From NCBI GenBank assembly GCA_029975055.1, contig JARKPU010000077.1, positions 62,001 through 126,000 of the forward strand: 64,000 bases of DNA, given 5' to 3'. Positions 42,739 to 50,439 of the stretch are shown here, piece by piece (the stretch's first letter is position 1; each line of letters opens with the position of its first letter). The DNA is from Anaerolinea sp. GTDB lineage: Bacteria; Chloroflexota; Anaerolineae; Anaerolineales; Anaerolineaceae. Below the pieces are notes generated by a model that searched no databases, was not told the DNA's origin, and saw only the letters and a program-made list of their open reading frames with translations. The translations under genes were made by a program, and so were the position numbers.

Positions 42739-43092
42739 ATGAGCACACTCGAACGTATCTTGATTTTCTACATTCTGCCGGTCGTTGCCGTTCTGCTCTA
42801 CCCGCCGCAAATGCTGGTGAGAGGGATCGGTGTGCTGGCGGTGGTGGTCGTGCTGTTCATCCTGCTCGGCGTCCTGTTGCAGCAAGGGCGCTCGCTGGCA
42901 CTCACCTTCAGCATCTTCGTGCAGGGGTTGAACGTCATTATCCGGCTGATGACCTTCTGGAACAACGGGTTCAGCCGCGAAGGCGTGCCCAATGTGGCGT
43001 TCATCATCACCTGCCTGCTGGGGCTGGCGTTGTCCTTCTGGCTGCTGGTGCGGCTCGATCACCAGGATATCCGCGTGCAGATGATCCGCTAG
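42739..43092 (+). CDS. Four-helix membrane protein at end of liv operon
   Basis: The 117-residue protein has three to four hydrophobic helices ('ILIFYILPVVAVLLY', 'GIGVLAVVVVLFILLGVLLQ', 'VAFIITCLLGLALSFWLLV') and little else. An upstream in-frame ATG at 42718 overlaps the livF stop and is an alternative start. I do not recognise a family. Position in the operon suggests an accessory role for the transporter, but it could be unrelated. A strong terminator follows. Confidence 0.65.
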   Translation: MSTLERILIFYILPVVAVLLYPPQMLVRGIGVLAVVVVLFILLGVLLQQGRSLALTFSIFVQGLNVIIRLMTFWNNGFSREGVPNVAFIITCLLGLALSFWLLVRLDHQDIRVQMIR

Positions 43093-43106
43093 GCATACCA
43101 GACGAA

Positions 43107-43153
43107 CCAATAAGAAAAAGAGGTGGCGGCCAGCCACCTCTTTTTCTTATTGG
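43107..43153. terminator. Bidirectional terminator between liv operon and ftsK
   Basis: A perfect 21-bp inverted repeat with a 5-nt loop; each arm carries an A5 or T5 tract, so it works in both directions. Confidence 0.9.
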
Positions 43154-43163
43154 AGAGCTTGCG

Positions 43164-45587
43164 TCACTCTTCCAGCACTTCGCGCACCTGCGTGGTGGCT
43201 TGCGCCGGGCCGACCACCCCCTGGTCTTCCATCGCATCGATCAGGCGCGCGGCGCGGGTGTAGCCGATGCGCAGCTTGCGCTGCAGCATTGAAATGCTGG
43301 CCCGGCCTTCTTGACGGACGATCTTGATCGCGTCTTCCAAGAGCGGGTCGTCGTTCTTGCTGCCCATCTCTTCATCAAAAAGCGGCGCCTGGGTGAGGGG
43401 CGTGCTGAGCGGGATATCCATATTGACGGGTTCGGCGGTCGTGTCTTCAAGGCGCGCCTGGCGGGCCAGACGCAGGTTGTAATCCTGCATCTTCCAAAAG
43501 TCCACCACGCGTTGAATTTCCGCGTCCGAGATCCACACCCCCTGCACGCGCACCGGCGCGGCGGCATCGGGGGCCTGGAAGAGCATGTCGCCCCGCCCAA
43601 GCAGGCGTTCGGCTCCGGGCTGGTCGAGGATCACACGGCTGTCCACCCCCGAAGCCACCGCAAAGGCCACCCGCGCCGGGAAGTTGGCCTTGATCAACCC
43701 GGTGACCACATCCACCGAGGGGCGCTGAGTCGCCAGCACCAGGTGAATCCCGGTGGCGCGCGCCAGTTGCGCCAGGCGCGTGAGGCTGCGCTCGGTTTCC
43801 TCCGGCGAGAGCATCATCAAATCGGCCAGCTCATCCACCAGCACCAGCAGGTAGGGCAGCGTGGGCGAATTCTTGCGGTTGTACTCGGCAATGTTGCGCG
43901 CGCCCACCTGCGAGAAGCGGTGGTAACGCGCGTCCATTTCGCGCTGAACCCATTGCAGCGCGCCCACCACACGCTCGGCCTCCACCACCACCGGCGAGAG
44001 CAGGTGGGGAATGCCGTTGTAGCCGGTCAGCTCCACCCGCTTGGGGTCCACCAGGATCATGCGCAAGTCGTTGGGCGTGTTTTGCATGAGCAGCGCCACC
44101 AGCAGCGAGTTGACGCACACCGACTTGCCCGAGCCGGTCGTCCCGGCGATCAAGAGGTGCGGCATGGCGGTCAGGTCGTAAGCAATCGACTTCCCCGCCA
44201 CGTCTTTGCCCAGCGCAAAGCGCAGGTTCGAGCGGATTTTAAGGAATGCTTCGCTTTCGATCACCTCGCGCAGCATCACCCGGCTGATTTCCACATTCGG
44301 CACCTCGATGCCCACGTAACTCCGCCCGGGCACCGGCGCCTGAATGCGGATGCGCTGCGCCGCCAGCGCCAGGGCCAGGTCATCAGCCAGTGAGACGATC
44401 TTGCTCACCCGCACGCGCATCTTGCCGGTGCGCGACTCGATAAAATCCGGTTCGACGCCATACTGCGTGACGGTGGGGCCGTGGTGGATCTCCACCACGT
44501 GCGCGGGCGCGCCAAACGATGCCAGGGTTTCTTCGATCAACCGGGCGCGCTCCTGCTCGACGTTCGATTTGACCGCCTCGGTGGCGGGGGCATCGAGCAT
44601 CTCTTCCACTTTCGGCAACTGCCAGGCAAAGCCAGGGGAAGAAGCCGGTAACTGCTGCGCCGGGGTGGCGGGGGCGGCATCGTCGCCAGAAGCAGGCCTC
44701 TGGCCCGGGGCAGGGCGGCGGCGTTCGCCGGCCCGCGCGCCGGAGGGGGCCGTCCGCGCCGCCTGGGCGCCCGGCATGGGCTTGAAATCCGGCGGGAGTT
44801 CCGGCTCGTCTTCGTCTTCATCCGCCTGGACCGGAGCAGGCGGGGCAATCCGCCGTTCCTCGCGCGCGCGTTCGGCAGCCAGCTCGCGCTCGGCCTGCAG
44901 CCGCTCTGCCAGCGAACCGCCCAGCCTGGAGAAGAAACCCGCCAGATCGTTGACCGAGATATCCAGCGAGAGGATCACCGCAATGAGCAGCCAGGCCGCC
45001 AGGAGCACCCAGGCCCCGGTGACGCCCAGGCCGTTCACCAGCGCGCGTTCGAAGAACGCGCCGATGTACCCCCCACCCAGGCCGGCAGCCGCCGCCTCCC
45101 AACCGCCCCCCGCCAGCACGTGCAGGATGGTGAGCACATTGGCATACAGCAGGAGAAAGCCGGTCACGCGCTCGCCCGAAGGTGCCGGGATGCGCTCGAT
45201 CTTGCGCAAGATCAGCCAGACCCCCAGGAGCATCAGCCCGAGCGGAAGGACCACGGCGCCGCTCCCCCCCGCCTGGCGCATGGCGGTCACCCACCAGCGC
45301 GTCAACACCCCATGCTCCTTCGAGAGCAGGCTGAGCAGCGAAAGCAGACCCACCAGCGCCATGACGATGCCCAGAATATCGACCTTGCGTTCGGCCGAAA
45401 GCCCGTTCCACCAGCTCTTCAGAGGCGAGGCCTGCGGCGTGTACTGCCTGGAAGGGCGCGCGCTCGTTCCACGCGGCCGCTGCGCGCCCCGCGCAGGGGC
45501 TTTGCGAGCCGCCATGCTGCCGCCCCGCGCGGGCTTGTGCGCGGGTGTGGATGCTGGCTTGGGGGCAGGTCGTTTCTTGTTTGCCAT
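43164..45587 (-). CDS. ftsK: DNA translocase FtsK/SpoIIIE
   Basis: The 807-residue protein has a basic N-terminal tail, four membrane helices (about 75-235), a Pro/Ala/Glu-rich linker (about 240-340), and the motor: alpha domain, Walker A 'GTTGSGKSVCVNSLL' (about 487), 'ILVDPKRVELTGYNGIPHLL', Walker B 'LLVLVDELADLMM', 'LATQRPSVDVVTGLIKANFP'. A C-terminal gamma winged helix ('SISMLQRKLRIGYTRAARL') reads polar DNA sequences. It pumps chromosomal DNA through the division septum. The start is preceded by GACGGT and no clear ribosome site; a nine-codon ORF ends 4 nt upstream. Confidence 0.95.
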   Translation of the reverse strand: MANKKRPAPKPASTPAHKPARGGSMAARKAPARGAQRPRGTSARPSRQYTPQASPLKSWWNGLSAERKVDILGIVMALVGLLSLLSLLSKEHGVLTRWWVTAMRQAGGSGAVVLPLGLMLLGVWLILRKIERIPAPSGERVTGFLLLYANVLTILHVLAGGGWEAAAAGLGGGYIGAFFERALVNGLGVTGAWVLLAAWLLIAVILSLDISVNDLAGFFSRLGGSLAERLQAERELAAERAREERRIAPPAPVQADEDEDEPELPPDFKPMPGAQAARTAPSGARAGERRRPAPGQRPASGDDAAPATPAQQLPASSPGFAWQLPKVEEMLDAPATEAVKSNVEQERARLIEETLASFGAPAHVVEIHHGPTVTQYGVEPDFIESRTGKMRVRVSKIVSLADDLALALAAQRIRIQAPVPGRSYVGIEVPNVEISRVMLREVIESEAFLKIRSNLRFALGKDVAGKSIAYDLTAMPHLLIAGTTGSGKSVCVNSLLVALLMQNTPNDLRMILVDPKRVELTGYNGIPHLLSPVVVEAERVVGALQWVQREMDARYHRFSQVGARNIAEYNRKNSPTLPYLLVLVDELADLMMLSPEETERSLTRLAQLARATGIHLVLATQRPSVDVVTGLIKANFPARVAFAVASGVDSRVILDQPGAERLLGRGDMLFQAPDAAAPVRVQGVWISDAEIQRVVDFWKMQDYNLRLARQARLEDTTAEPVNMDIPLSTPLTQAPLFDEEMGSKNDDPLLEDAIKIVRQEGRASISMLQRKLRIGYTRAARLIDAMEDQGVVGPAQATTQVREVLEE

Positions 45588-45591
45588 ACCG

Positions 45592-45621
45592 TCAGGAAAG
45601 GAACGGGCCTCTAGGATTCAT
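45592..45621 (-). CDS. Possible nine-codon leader ORF upstream of ftsK
   Basis: ATG at 45621 lies 12 nt after a TATAAT; the ORF encodes MNPRGPFLS and its TGA ends 4 nt before the ftsK ATG. The distance to the -10 is longer than in other leaderless cases here, so support is modest. Confidence 0.3.
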   Translation of the reverse strand: MNPRGPFLS

Positions 45622-45633
45622 TCGACACGATCT

Positions 45634-45639
45634 ATTATA
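45634..45639 (-). promoter_or_regulatory. -10 box of ftsK
   Basis: Perfect TATAAT on the minus strand, 46 nt before the ftsK ATG. Confidence 0.5.
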
Positions 45640-45666
45640 GCACAGGCATTCTAGCCGGCGCTGTGC

Positions 45667-45692
45667 AAAAAAAAGGGCGGCCAGGGCCGCCC
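45667..45692 (-). terminator. Terminator of repeat-domain surface protein gene
   Basis: On the minus strand a GGGCGGC/GCCGCCC stem is followed by eight T residues. Confidence 0.85.
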
Positions 45693-45721
45693 ATCAGCTG
45701 TACTTGCAGGGCATCAACCCC

Positions 45722-46702
45722 CTACCACCAGATGCGGAAACAGGTGGAGGCGGCGGCGCTCGGCCCCTGCGGCAGGTTCACCGAGACAGAGACGCGCACG
45801 ATGTCGTTGGGCTTGAACGCCCCCACCTGCAGATCGGTCTGCGTGAGGCCGTTGACTTTGGTTTCATCCAGGCGGCTGGTGATGACCTGCCCGTTGGGCA
45901 ATTGCATCGAGAGCGTCACCAGCGCGCCTTCCACCGGCTGGAAAGTCTGGTTCTGCACCACCACGTAGATGGTCTGCTTGCTGTTGGGAGCCACCAGCGG
46001 GCGGGCCGTGAAGACATGCACCACCAATTTCTGGTCGACGCCGTCGCCGATGATCCCCGAATCGCCCTTAGGCCGGGCATCCACCACCGGATCGTGCGTA
46101 TCCACCCAGATCTTCCCCAGGTCGCTCAGCACCACGCGCTTACCGGCGGGCAGTTCGGGCCACCATTCCATGCGGGCGCGCTCAAAATATTGCATCAGCC
46201 GGCCGGATGAGGTCTCTAACATGGGCGAGATCGGTTCGCCAAAATAGACCTCGCCGTTGTGCTGGTTATAGAACTCCAGCAGGCCGTAGCAAAGCGTCAG
46301 GTTGCGCTCGCGGAACAGGCGGCAGGCCCCCGGCGTGTAATATTGATCGACCGGCTTGCCCTTCTGATTCCCATCATAGAGCCAGACCCCCAGCGGCGCC
46401 AGGCGCAGGCGCTCGCCTTCCGGGGCCTTTGGGTCCCAATCCATGCGCACTTTTTGGAAGTACTGGACTTTCACCCCCGGCAGCACCGGGTGATCAACCA
46501 CGTCGCTGATCGGCAGCCCGAAGATGAGCAGAGGGTCATCGGCCGCTTCGTAGGCGTCGAGGAACTCGCCCGAGACGGTCCGGTCAGTCTCCGGGAAGTA
46601 GCGCTCATCCTCGCCGCCGGGCTGCTGTGGAGGCCGGGCAGCGATGCTGCCAAGCAGCAGAAATATCAGAACGAGGAAAGCGAGCTTCGAACGCGGGAAC
46701 AT
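45722..46702 (-). CDS. Secreted protein with duplicated 'FGxPIS...QYF' repeat
   Basis: The 326-residue protein has an N-terminal signal anchor ('SKLAFLVLIFLLLGSIA'). Two similar units follow: 'FGLPISD..VKVQYFQKVRMDWDP..LAPLG' and 'FGEPISP..LMQYFERARMEWWP..LSDLG'. The C-terminal ~100 residues look like an immunoglobulin-type beta sandwich ('VVVQNQTFQPVEGALVTLSM'). Such repeats recur in Chloroflexota surface proteins; their function is not known to me. I chose the ATG at 46702 because CATAAT ends 6 nt upstream and the signal peptide starts there. Confidence 0.75.
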   Translation of the reverse strand: MFPRSKLAFLVLIFLLLGSIAARPPQQPGGEDERYFPETDRTVSGEFLDAYEAADDPLLIFGLPISDVVDHPVLPGVKVQYFQKVRMDWDPKAPEGERLRLAPLGVWLYDGNQKGKPVDQYYTPGACRLFRERNLTLCYGLLEFYNQHNGEVYFGEPISPMLETSSGRLMQYFERARMEWWPELPAGKRVVLSDLGKIWVDTHDPVVDARPKGDSGIIGDGVDQKLVVHVFTARPLVAPNSKQTIYVVVQNQTFQPVEGALVTLSMQLPNGQVITSRLDETKVNGLTQTDLQVGAFKPNDIVRVSVSVNLPQGPSAAASTCFRIWW

Positions 46703-46708
46703 GACCTT

Positions 46709-46714
46709 ATTATG
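46709..46714 (-). promoter_or_regulatory. -10 box of repeat-domain surface protein gene
   Basis: CATAAT on the minus strand, 6 nt before the ATG at 46702. Confidence 0.4.
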
Positions 46715-46897
46715 GCACAGGTGTGAATCGATGACAAGCGAATTGATACACGAAATATGGAGAAAATGGTCGAAATTTTTAAGGTTAAACCCATTGCAAT
46801 GAAACTGCAATTTTGTTATAGTATTGATGTCTCTCCTGCCGGTAGCCCCCCTCTACTGGCTGGGGAGATCCTTTTTAAGCAGGTTCGCACGCAAGGC

Positions 46898-47707
46898 TCA
46901 CATCGCCTTGCGGCGGCGGTTCAACTCCTGCCGGCGCTCCCATTCGGCCACCGCCGAGCGCAGCAATTGCTTGACCTCTCCTTCGGGGATCGAGCCGATC
47001 CCTTCGTAAATATCATTTTCAACCCGCACGATCACCCCGCGGCGGGGATCTTCGCTGATGAAGATCTTCTTGCCTTCGAAAGGCGTGCCCGGCAGCATGC
47101 CCTGCAGCACCTCGTCAATTTGCTGGACGATGCTCAGCGCCGTTTCCTTTTTAGCCGCCGGCTGGAGCGCATCGGCCAGGGCATTCGTCACACTCGAAAT
47201 CACCGGCGACTGGCGGGTGAGGTCCATCGGCTCCGCCATCACCAGCACCGGTTCAGCGGCAGCTGCCTGAGGGGCCGCCTGCGCCACCGGCGCGGGCGCC
47301 GGCTCTCCCAGGTGATAAGCCAGCCCCATCCAATCAGCCGTGGCGCGCAGCCCGGCTTCGATTTTCTGCCGGTCCTGGAGGGTGAGGGTGGAGGGGTCGC
47401 TGAGCGCGCGTTTTCCCAGCTCGACCACCAGCCCCCCATCCGGCCCGCCGGACCAGACCTTCAACACCGGGCTCAGCTCGGCCAACGGCGGCGTTGATTC
47501 TGGGACAGGCGCCGGTTCGGCAGCTTTGAGGGCCTCCGCCGGGGCAGCCGGTTCGTTCACAGGCTCGGGCTTTTCGGGCTTTTCGGCCTTTTCTTCGCGT
47601 TTCCGCGTCGCGGATGAGACGATCCATCCGAACACATAACCGATCGTAATGCATACGATCGCAATGATGATCAGCATGGTACTGGAGGTGGCGGGACCGG
47701 TGGACAT
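46898..47707 (-). CDS. Single-pass membrane protein of unknown function
   Basis: The 269-residue protein has one membrane helix (about 10-31), a low-complexity Glu/Pro/Ala linker (about 38-75) and a cytoplasmic or outer globular part. Two ordered segments are visible: 'LQDRQKIEAGLRATADWMGL' (about 110-130) and the C-terminal 'KIFISEDPRRGVIVRVENDI' to 'EVKQLLRSAVAEWERRQ'. No catalytic motif is recognisable. GAGGGG stands 6 nt before the ATG, and its leader forms a long hairpin. Confidence 0.6.
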   Translation of the reverse strand: MSTGPATSSTMLIIIAIVCITIGYVFGWIVSSATRKREEKAEKPEKPEPVNEPAAPAEALKAAEPAPVPESTPPLAELSPVLKVWSGGPDGGLVVELGKRALSDPSTLTLQDRQKIEAGLRATADWMGLAYHLGEPAPAPVAQAAPQAAAAEPVLVMAEPMDLTRQSPVISSVTNALADALQPAAKKETALSIVQQIDEVLQGMLPGTPFEGKKIFISEDPRRGVIVRVENDIYEGIGSIPEGEVKQLLRSAVAEWERRQELNRRRKAM

Positions 47708-47724
47708 AGGAACCCCTCATGCGC

Positions 47725-47776
47725 CGGTTAAAATACAGAACGGACGCCAGGATTTCGGCGTCAGTGTTTTTAACCG
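47725..47776 (-). ncRNA. Long hairpin at the 5' end of the 46898-47707 transcript
   Basis: The outer stem pairs CGGTTAAAA (47725-47733) with TTTTAACCG (47768-47776); the inner stem pairs GACGCC with GGCGTC. It would start within about 10 nt of the predicted mRNA 5' end and may stabilise or regulate the message. Confidence 0.4.
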
Positions 47777-47788
47777 ACGGACGAAATG

Positions 47789-47794
47789 ATTATA
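47789..47794 (-). promoter_or_regulatory. -10 box for the 46898-47707 gene
   Basis: TATAAT on the minus strand, about 80 nt before the start codon. Confidence 0.45.
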
Positions 47795-47837
47795 GCATAG
47801 GGAGGCAAAATAACTAAAAAATTACCTGATTTGATAT

Positions 47838-48665
47838 TCATTCGTCATTTTTCGCCGGCGGTGGCTGGCACACCGGGCAAAAATGCGTTCCGCGCTGCCC
47901 AACCACGATGCGCTGCACCCCCGCGCCGCAGACGGGGCACGGCTGCCCGGCGCGGCCATACACGCGGAAGTGGTTCTGGAACTCTCCGCCCCGGTAAACC
48001 CAATCAATGCTGGCGCCGTTGCGCCGGATTCCGTCCTCCAACACGCTGCAGATGCTCCGCCAGAGCTTTTCTGCCTGCACAGGGTTGAGCCGGTTGGAGG
48101 GCGTCAACGGGTGGATGCCCGCGCGATGCAGGGCTTCATCGGCGTAGATGTTGCCCAATCCGGCCAGGAAAGACTGGTCGAGCAGCAGGGGTTTGAGCTG
48201 GCGTCGAGTTTTCTGCAGGCTGGCGTAAAGCGCCTGGGGGGTGAATTCGGGGTCGAAGGGTTCCGGGCCAAGAGCGCCCAACACCCCGGCAGGGTCGGCC
48301 GCCAGCCACATGCGCCCGAACTTGCGCGGGTCATGGAACGCCAGGCGCGCGCCATCGGTGAAATGGATCACCACGCGGTCATGCTTTTGCAGCGGCAAAG
48401 ACTGCGCCTCCACGCGCAGATCACCGCTCATGCGCAGGTGCACGAGGAGGTAATCCCGCTCCAGCTCGATGACCAGGAATTTCGCGCGCCTGCCCACACT
48501 GCGCACGGCCTGGCCGGCAATCCGTGCAGCGAATTCCTCTGCCCCCGGCGCGGCCAGGCTGCGTGCCCAGAGCACCTGCGCCCCGGCCACCACCCGCCCG
48601 GGCAAAGCCTGGCTGCCCTCGCGCAGCATGCGGGCGATGGTTTCTACCTCGGGCAGTTCGGGCAT
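47838..48665 (-). CDS. mutM: Formamidopyrimidine-DNA glycosylase
   Basis: The 275-residue enzyme starts MPELPEVETI (catalytic Pro2 and Glu3), has 'HLRMSGDLRV', 'LGNIYADEALHRAGIHP' (H2TH region) and a C-terminal zinc finger with the Cys pairs 'CPVC' and 'CPVC'. It removes 8-oxoguanine and formamidopyrimidines from DNA. It begins 24 nt after prs ends and probably shares its transcript. Confidence 0.95.
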   Translation of the reverse strand: MPELPEVETIARMLREGSQALPGRVVAGAQVLWARSLAAPGAEEFAARIAGQAVRSVGRRAKFLVIELERDYLLVHLRMSGDLRVEAQSLPLQKHDRVVIHFTDGARLAFHDPRKFGRMWLAADPAGVLGALGPEPFDPEFTPQALYASLQKTRRQLKPLLLDQSFLAGLGNIYADEALHRAGIHPLTPSNRLNPVQAEKLWRSICSVLEDGIRRNGASIDWVYRGGEFQNHFRVYGRAGQPCPVCGAGVQRIVVGQRGTHFCPVCQPPPAKNDE

Positions 48666-48689
48666 TTCAGGGCCTGGCGCCGGTGCGGA

Positions 48690-49673
48690 TCACTCGTTGA
48701 ACATCTCGCCCACGCTGCGGCCCTGGTTGGCGCGCAAGATCACCTCGCCCAGCAGCGGCGAGACGGAAAGGATCTTGAGCCGGTCGCCAAAGGGGGCGCG
48801 CCGTTCGGGGGAGAGGGCAATCGAGTCGGTGGTGATGTACTCGGTCACCGGCAGTGCCGCAAGCCGCTGCACGGCATTGGCCGAGAAGACGGGGTGAACA
48901 AAAACCATGAAGATGTTGCGCGCGCCAAAGTCTTTGAGCAGGTTGACGGCCTGCACCATCGTGCCGCCGGTGTCGATTTCGTCATCCACCAGCACACAGT
49001 CGCGGTCGCGCACGTCGCCGATGATTGTCAGAGCTTCGGCCTTGGCATCGTTGGCCACGCGGCGCTTCTCGATGAAAGCCATCGGCGCATTGATGCCTGC
49101 AGCAAAGTTGCGGCCTTTCTTGGCAAAACCCAGGTCGGCCGTCACCACCACCGGCGAGTGCATGCGGTGCTTGATCGAATTGAGGTAATCCAACAGGATG
49201 TGGAACGCGGTCAACACATCGCCCGGGATGGTGAAGAAGCCTTGAATCTGCCCGGCGTGCAAATCGAGCGTGATGTAGCGGTCGGCCCCGGCCACCTCGA
49301 TCATATCCGCCACCAGGCGGGCGGTGATCGGCACGCGCGGTTGATCCTTTTTATCGGAGCGCGCGTAGCACAGATAAGGGATCACTGCGGTGATGCGCGC
49401 GGCCGAATCCAGCCGCAGTGTTTGGATCATGATCAACAATTCCATTAAATTGCGGTGCACGGGGGCCGAGGTCGTCTGAATGACGTAACAATCCTGCCCG
49501 CGGACGCTGCTGTGGAGCTTCACGAACAGATTGTCGTTCGGGAAGGAAACCACGTCTCGCCCGCACACCGAAACCCCCAGGTATTCGGCTACTTTGGCCG
49601 TCAACTCAGGAGAAGCCGTCCCCGTGTACAGCTTGATATCGCCGTACATCTTCTCGTGTCGTGAATGGTGCAT
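48690..49673 (-). CDS. prs: Ribose-phosphate pyrophosphokinase
   Basis: The 327-residue enzyme has 'KLYTGTASPELTAKVAEYLG', 'VRGQDCYVIQTTSAPVHRNLMELLIMI'-type core (parts 'DCYVIQTTSAPVHRNLMEL'), 'VIPYLCYARSDKKDQPRVPI', 'ITLDLHAGQIQGFF' and the PRPP loop 'CVLVDDEIDTGGTM'. It makes PRPP from ribose-5-phosphate and ATP. 'SFPNDNLFVKL' and 'DDEIDTGG' deviate from the standard 'DGE' and 'DDMIDTGG' of well-studied enzymes. The start could be 49673 or the ATG at 49649, where the fold starts. Confidence 0.93.
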   Translation of the reverse strand: MHHSRHEKMYGDIKLYTGTASPELTAKVAEYLGVSVCGRDVVSFPNDNLFVKLHSSVRGQDCYVIQTTSAPVHRNLMELLIMIQTLRLDSAARITAVIPYLCYARSDKKDQPRVPITARLVADMIEVAGADRYITLDLHAGQIQGFFTIPGDVLTAFHILLDYLNSIKHRMHSPVVVTADLGFAKKGRNFAAGINAPMAFIEKRRVANDAKAEALTIIGDVRDRDCVLVDDEIDTGGTMVQAVNLLKDFGARNIFMVFVHPVFSANAVQRLAALPVTEYITTDSIALSPERRAPFGDRLKILSVSPLLGEVILRANQGRSVGEMFNE

Positions 49674-49695
49674 ACTTCGCCTTTTCTACCCTGCT

Positions 49696-50238
49696 CTAGA
49701 AGTCACTATCTTGCCATTCTGTCTTCAAGACAGACATGATCAGCGTATCATAATAGCGCCCGCCGCGGAAGGAATCCTGCCGCAGCCGTCCCTCGTGGAC
49801 GAACCCGGCATGCTCGTAAGCACGGATGCCGCGCGTGTTGTGCTCGTAAACCCGCAGCCAGATGCGGTGCAAATTGAGGGTGTTGAAGCCGTAGCGCAGC
49901 ATCAGCTTCATCACCTCGCGTCCGTAACCGCGGTTCCAGTAATCCTTCTCGCCGATGAAGATGCCCACCTCGGCGCTGCGGTTCACCCAGTCGATATCCA
50001 TGAAGGACGTGTTGCCGATCGCCTTCCAGCCCGGGTCTGTGCTCGCCTCGATGACCAGCACGCGCTCGGCGGCAGGCCCCTGCAGCATGCGGTCGAACCA
50101 GTTTTCCTCCTCGGCTTTCGATAGCGGCATATTGCGCATCAGAAACTGGAGGACTTCAGGGTCGTTCAGCCAGGCAACAAATTGGGGGATGTCATCCCGC
50201 TCAGCCGCGCGCAGTCGAATCCGTTTGGCGTAGATCAT
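49696..50238 (-). CDS. GNAT-family N-acetyltransferase (RimJ/RimL-like)
   Basis: The 180-residue protein has 'IRLRAAERDDIPQFVAWLND', 'GNTSFMDIDWVNRSAEVGIF', the acetyl-CoA loop 'DYWNRGYGREVMKLML', and 'AYEHAGFVHEGRLR', the pattern of RimL-like acetyltransferases. Substrates may be a protein N-terminus, a polyamine or a small molecule. The start codon at 50238 overlaps the stop of an eight-codon leaderless ORF. GAAGGTGG lies 8 nt upstream as a possible ribosome site. Confidence 0.88.
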   Translation of the reverse strand: MIYAKRIRLRAAERDDIPQFVAWLNDPEVLQFLMRNMPLSKAEEENWFDRMLQGPAAERVLVIEASTDPGWKAIGNTSFMDIDWVNRSAEVGIFIGEKDYWNRGYGREVMKLMLRYGFNTLNLHRIWLRVYEHNTRGIRAYEHAGFVHEGRLRQDSFRGGRYYDTLIMSVLKTEWQDSDF

Positions 50239-50261
50239 AGTGGGCCACCTTCTTCCGGCAT
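50235..50261 (-). CDS. Eight-codon leaderless ORF coupled to the acetyltransferase gene
   Basis: ATG at 50261 lies 5 nt after a TATAAT; the ORF encodes MPEEGGPL and its TGA overlaps the acetyltransferase ATG as ATGA. The Glu-Glu-Gly-Gly codons also form the purine-rich site GAAGAAGGTGG. It is probably a translational entry device rather than a functional peptide. Confidence 0.45.
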   Translation of the reverse strand: MPEEGGPL

Positions 50262-50266
50262 ATCGT

Positions 50267-50272
50267 ATTATA
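50267..50272 (-). promoter_or_regulatory. -10 box of acetyltransferase transcript
   Basis: Perfect TATAAT on the minus strand, 5 nt before the mini-ORF ATG. Confidence 0.55.
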
Positions 50273-50343
50273 CGCCAAGCAGGCAGCAACGCATGGGCGG
50301 CCGGGTTTGTTAACGAAACTGTAGGTTATGCTCGTTAAAAACG

Positions 50344-50374
50344 TTCTGCGCAAGGCCTTCGGCCTTGCGCAGAA
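50344..50374 (-). terminator. Terminator after aspS
   Basis: A perfect 14-bp stem (TTCTGCGCAAGGCC) with a 3-nt loop is followed on the minus strand by CGTTTTT. Confidence 0.88.
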
Positions 50375-50439
50375 TAAAGAACAGCATCTTCTTCCAGTCG
50401 CGCAGCTCGCCGGCCGCGTGGGCTGCGTGCGCCGCGAGT

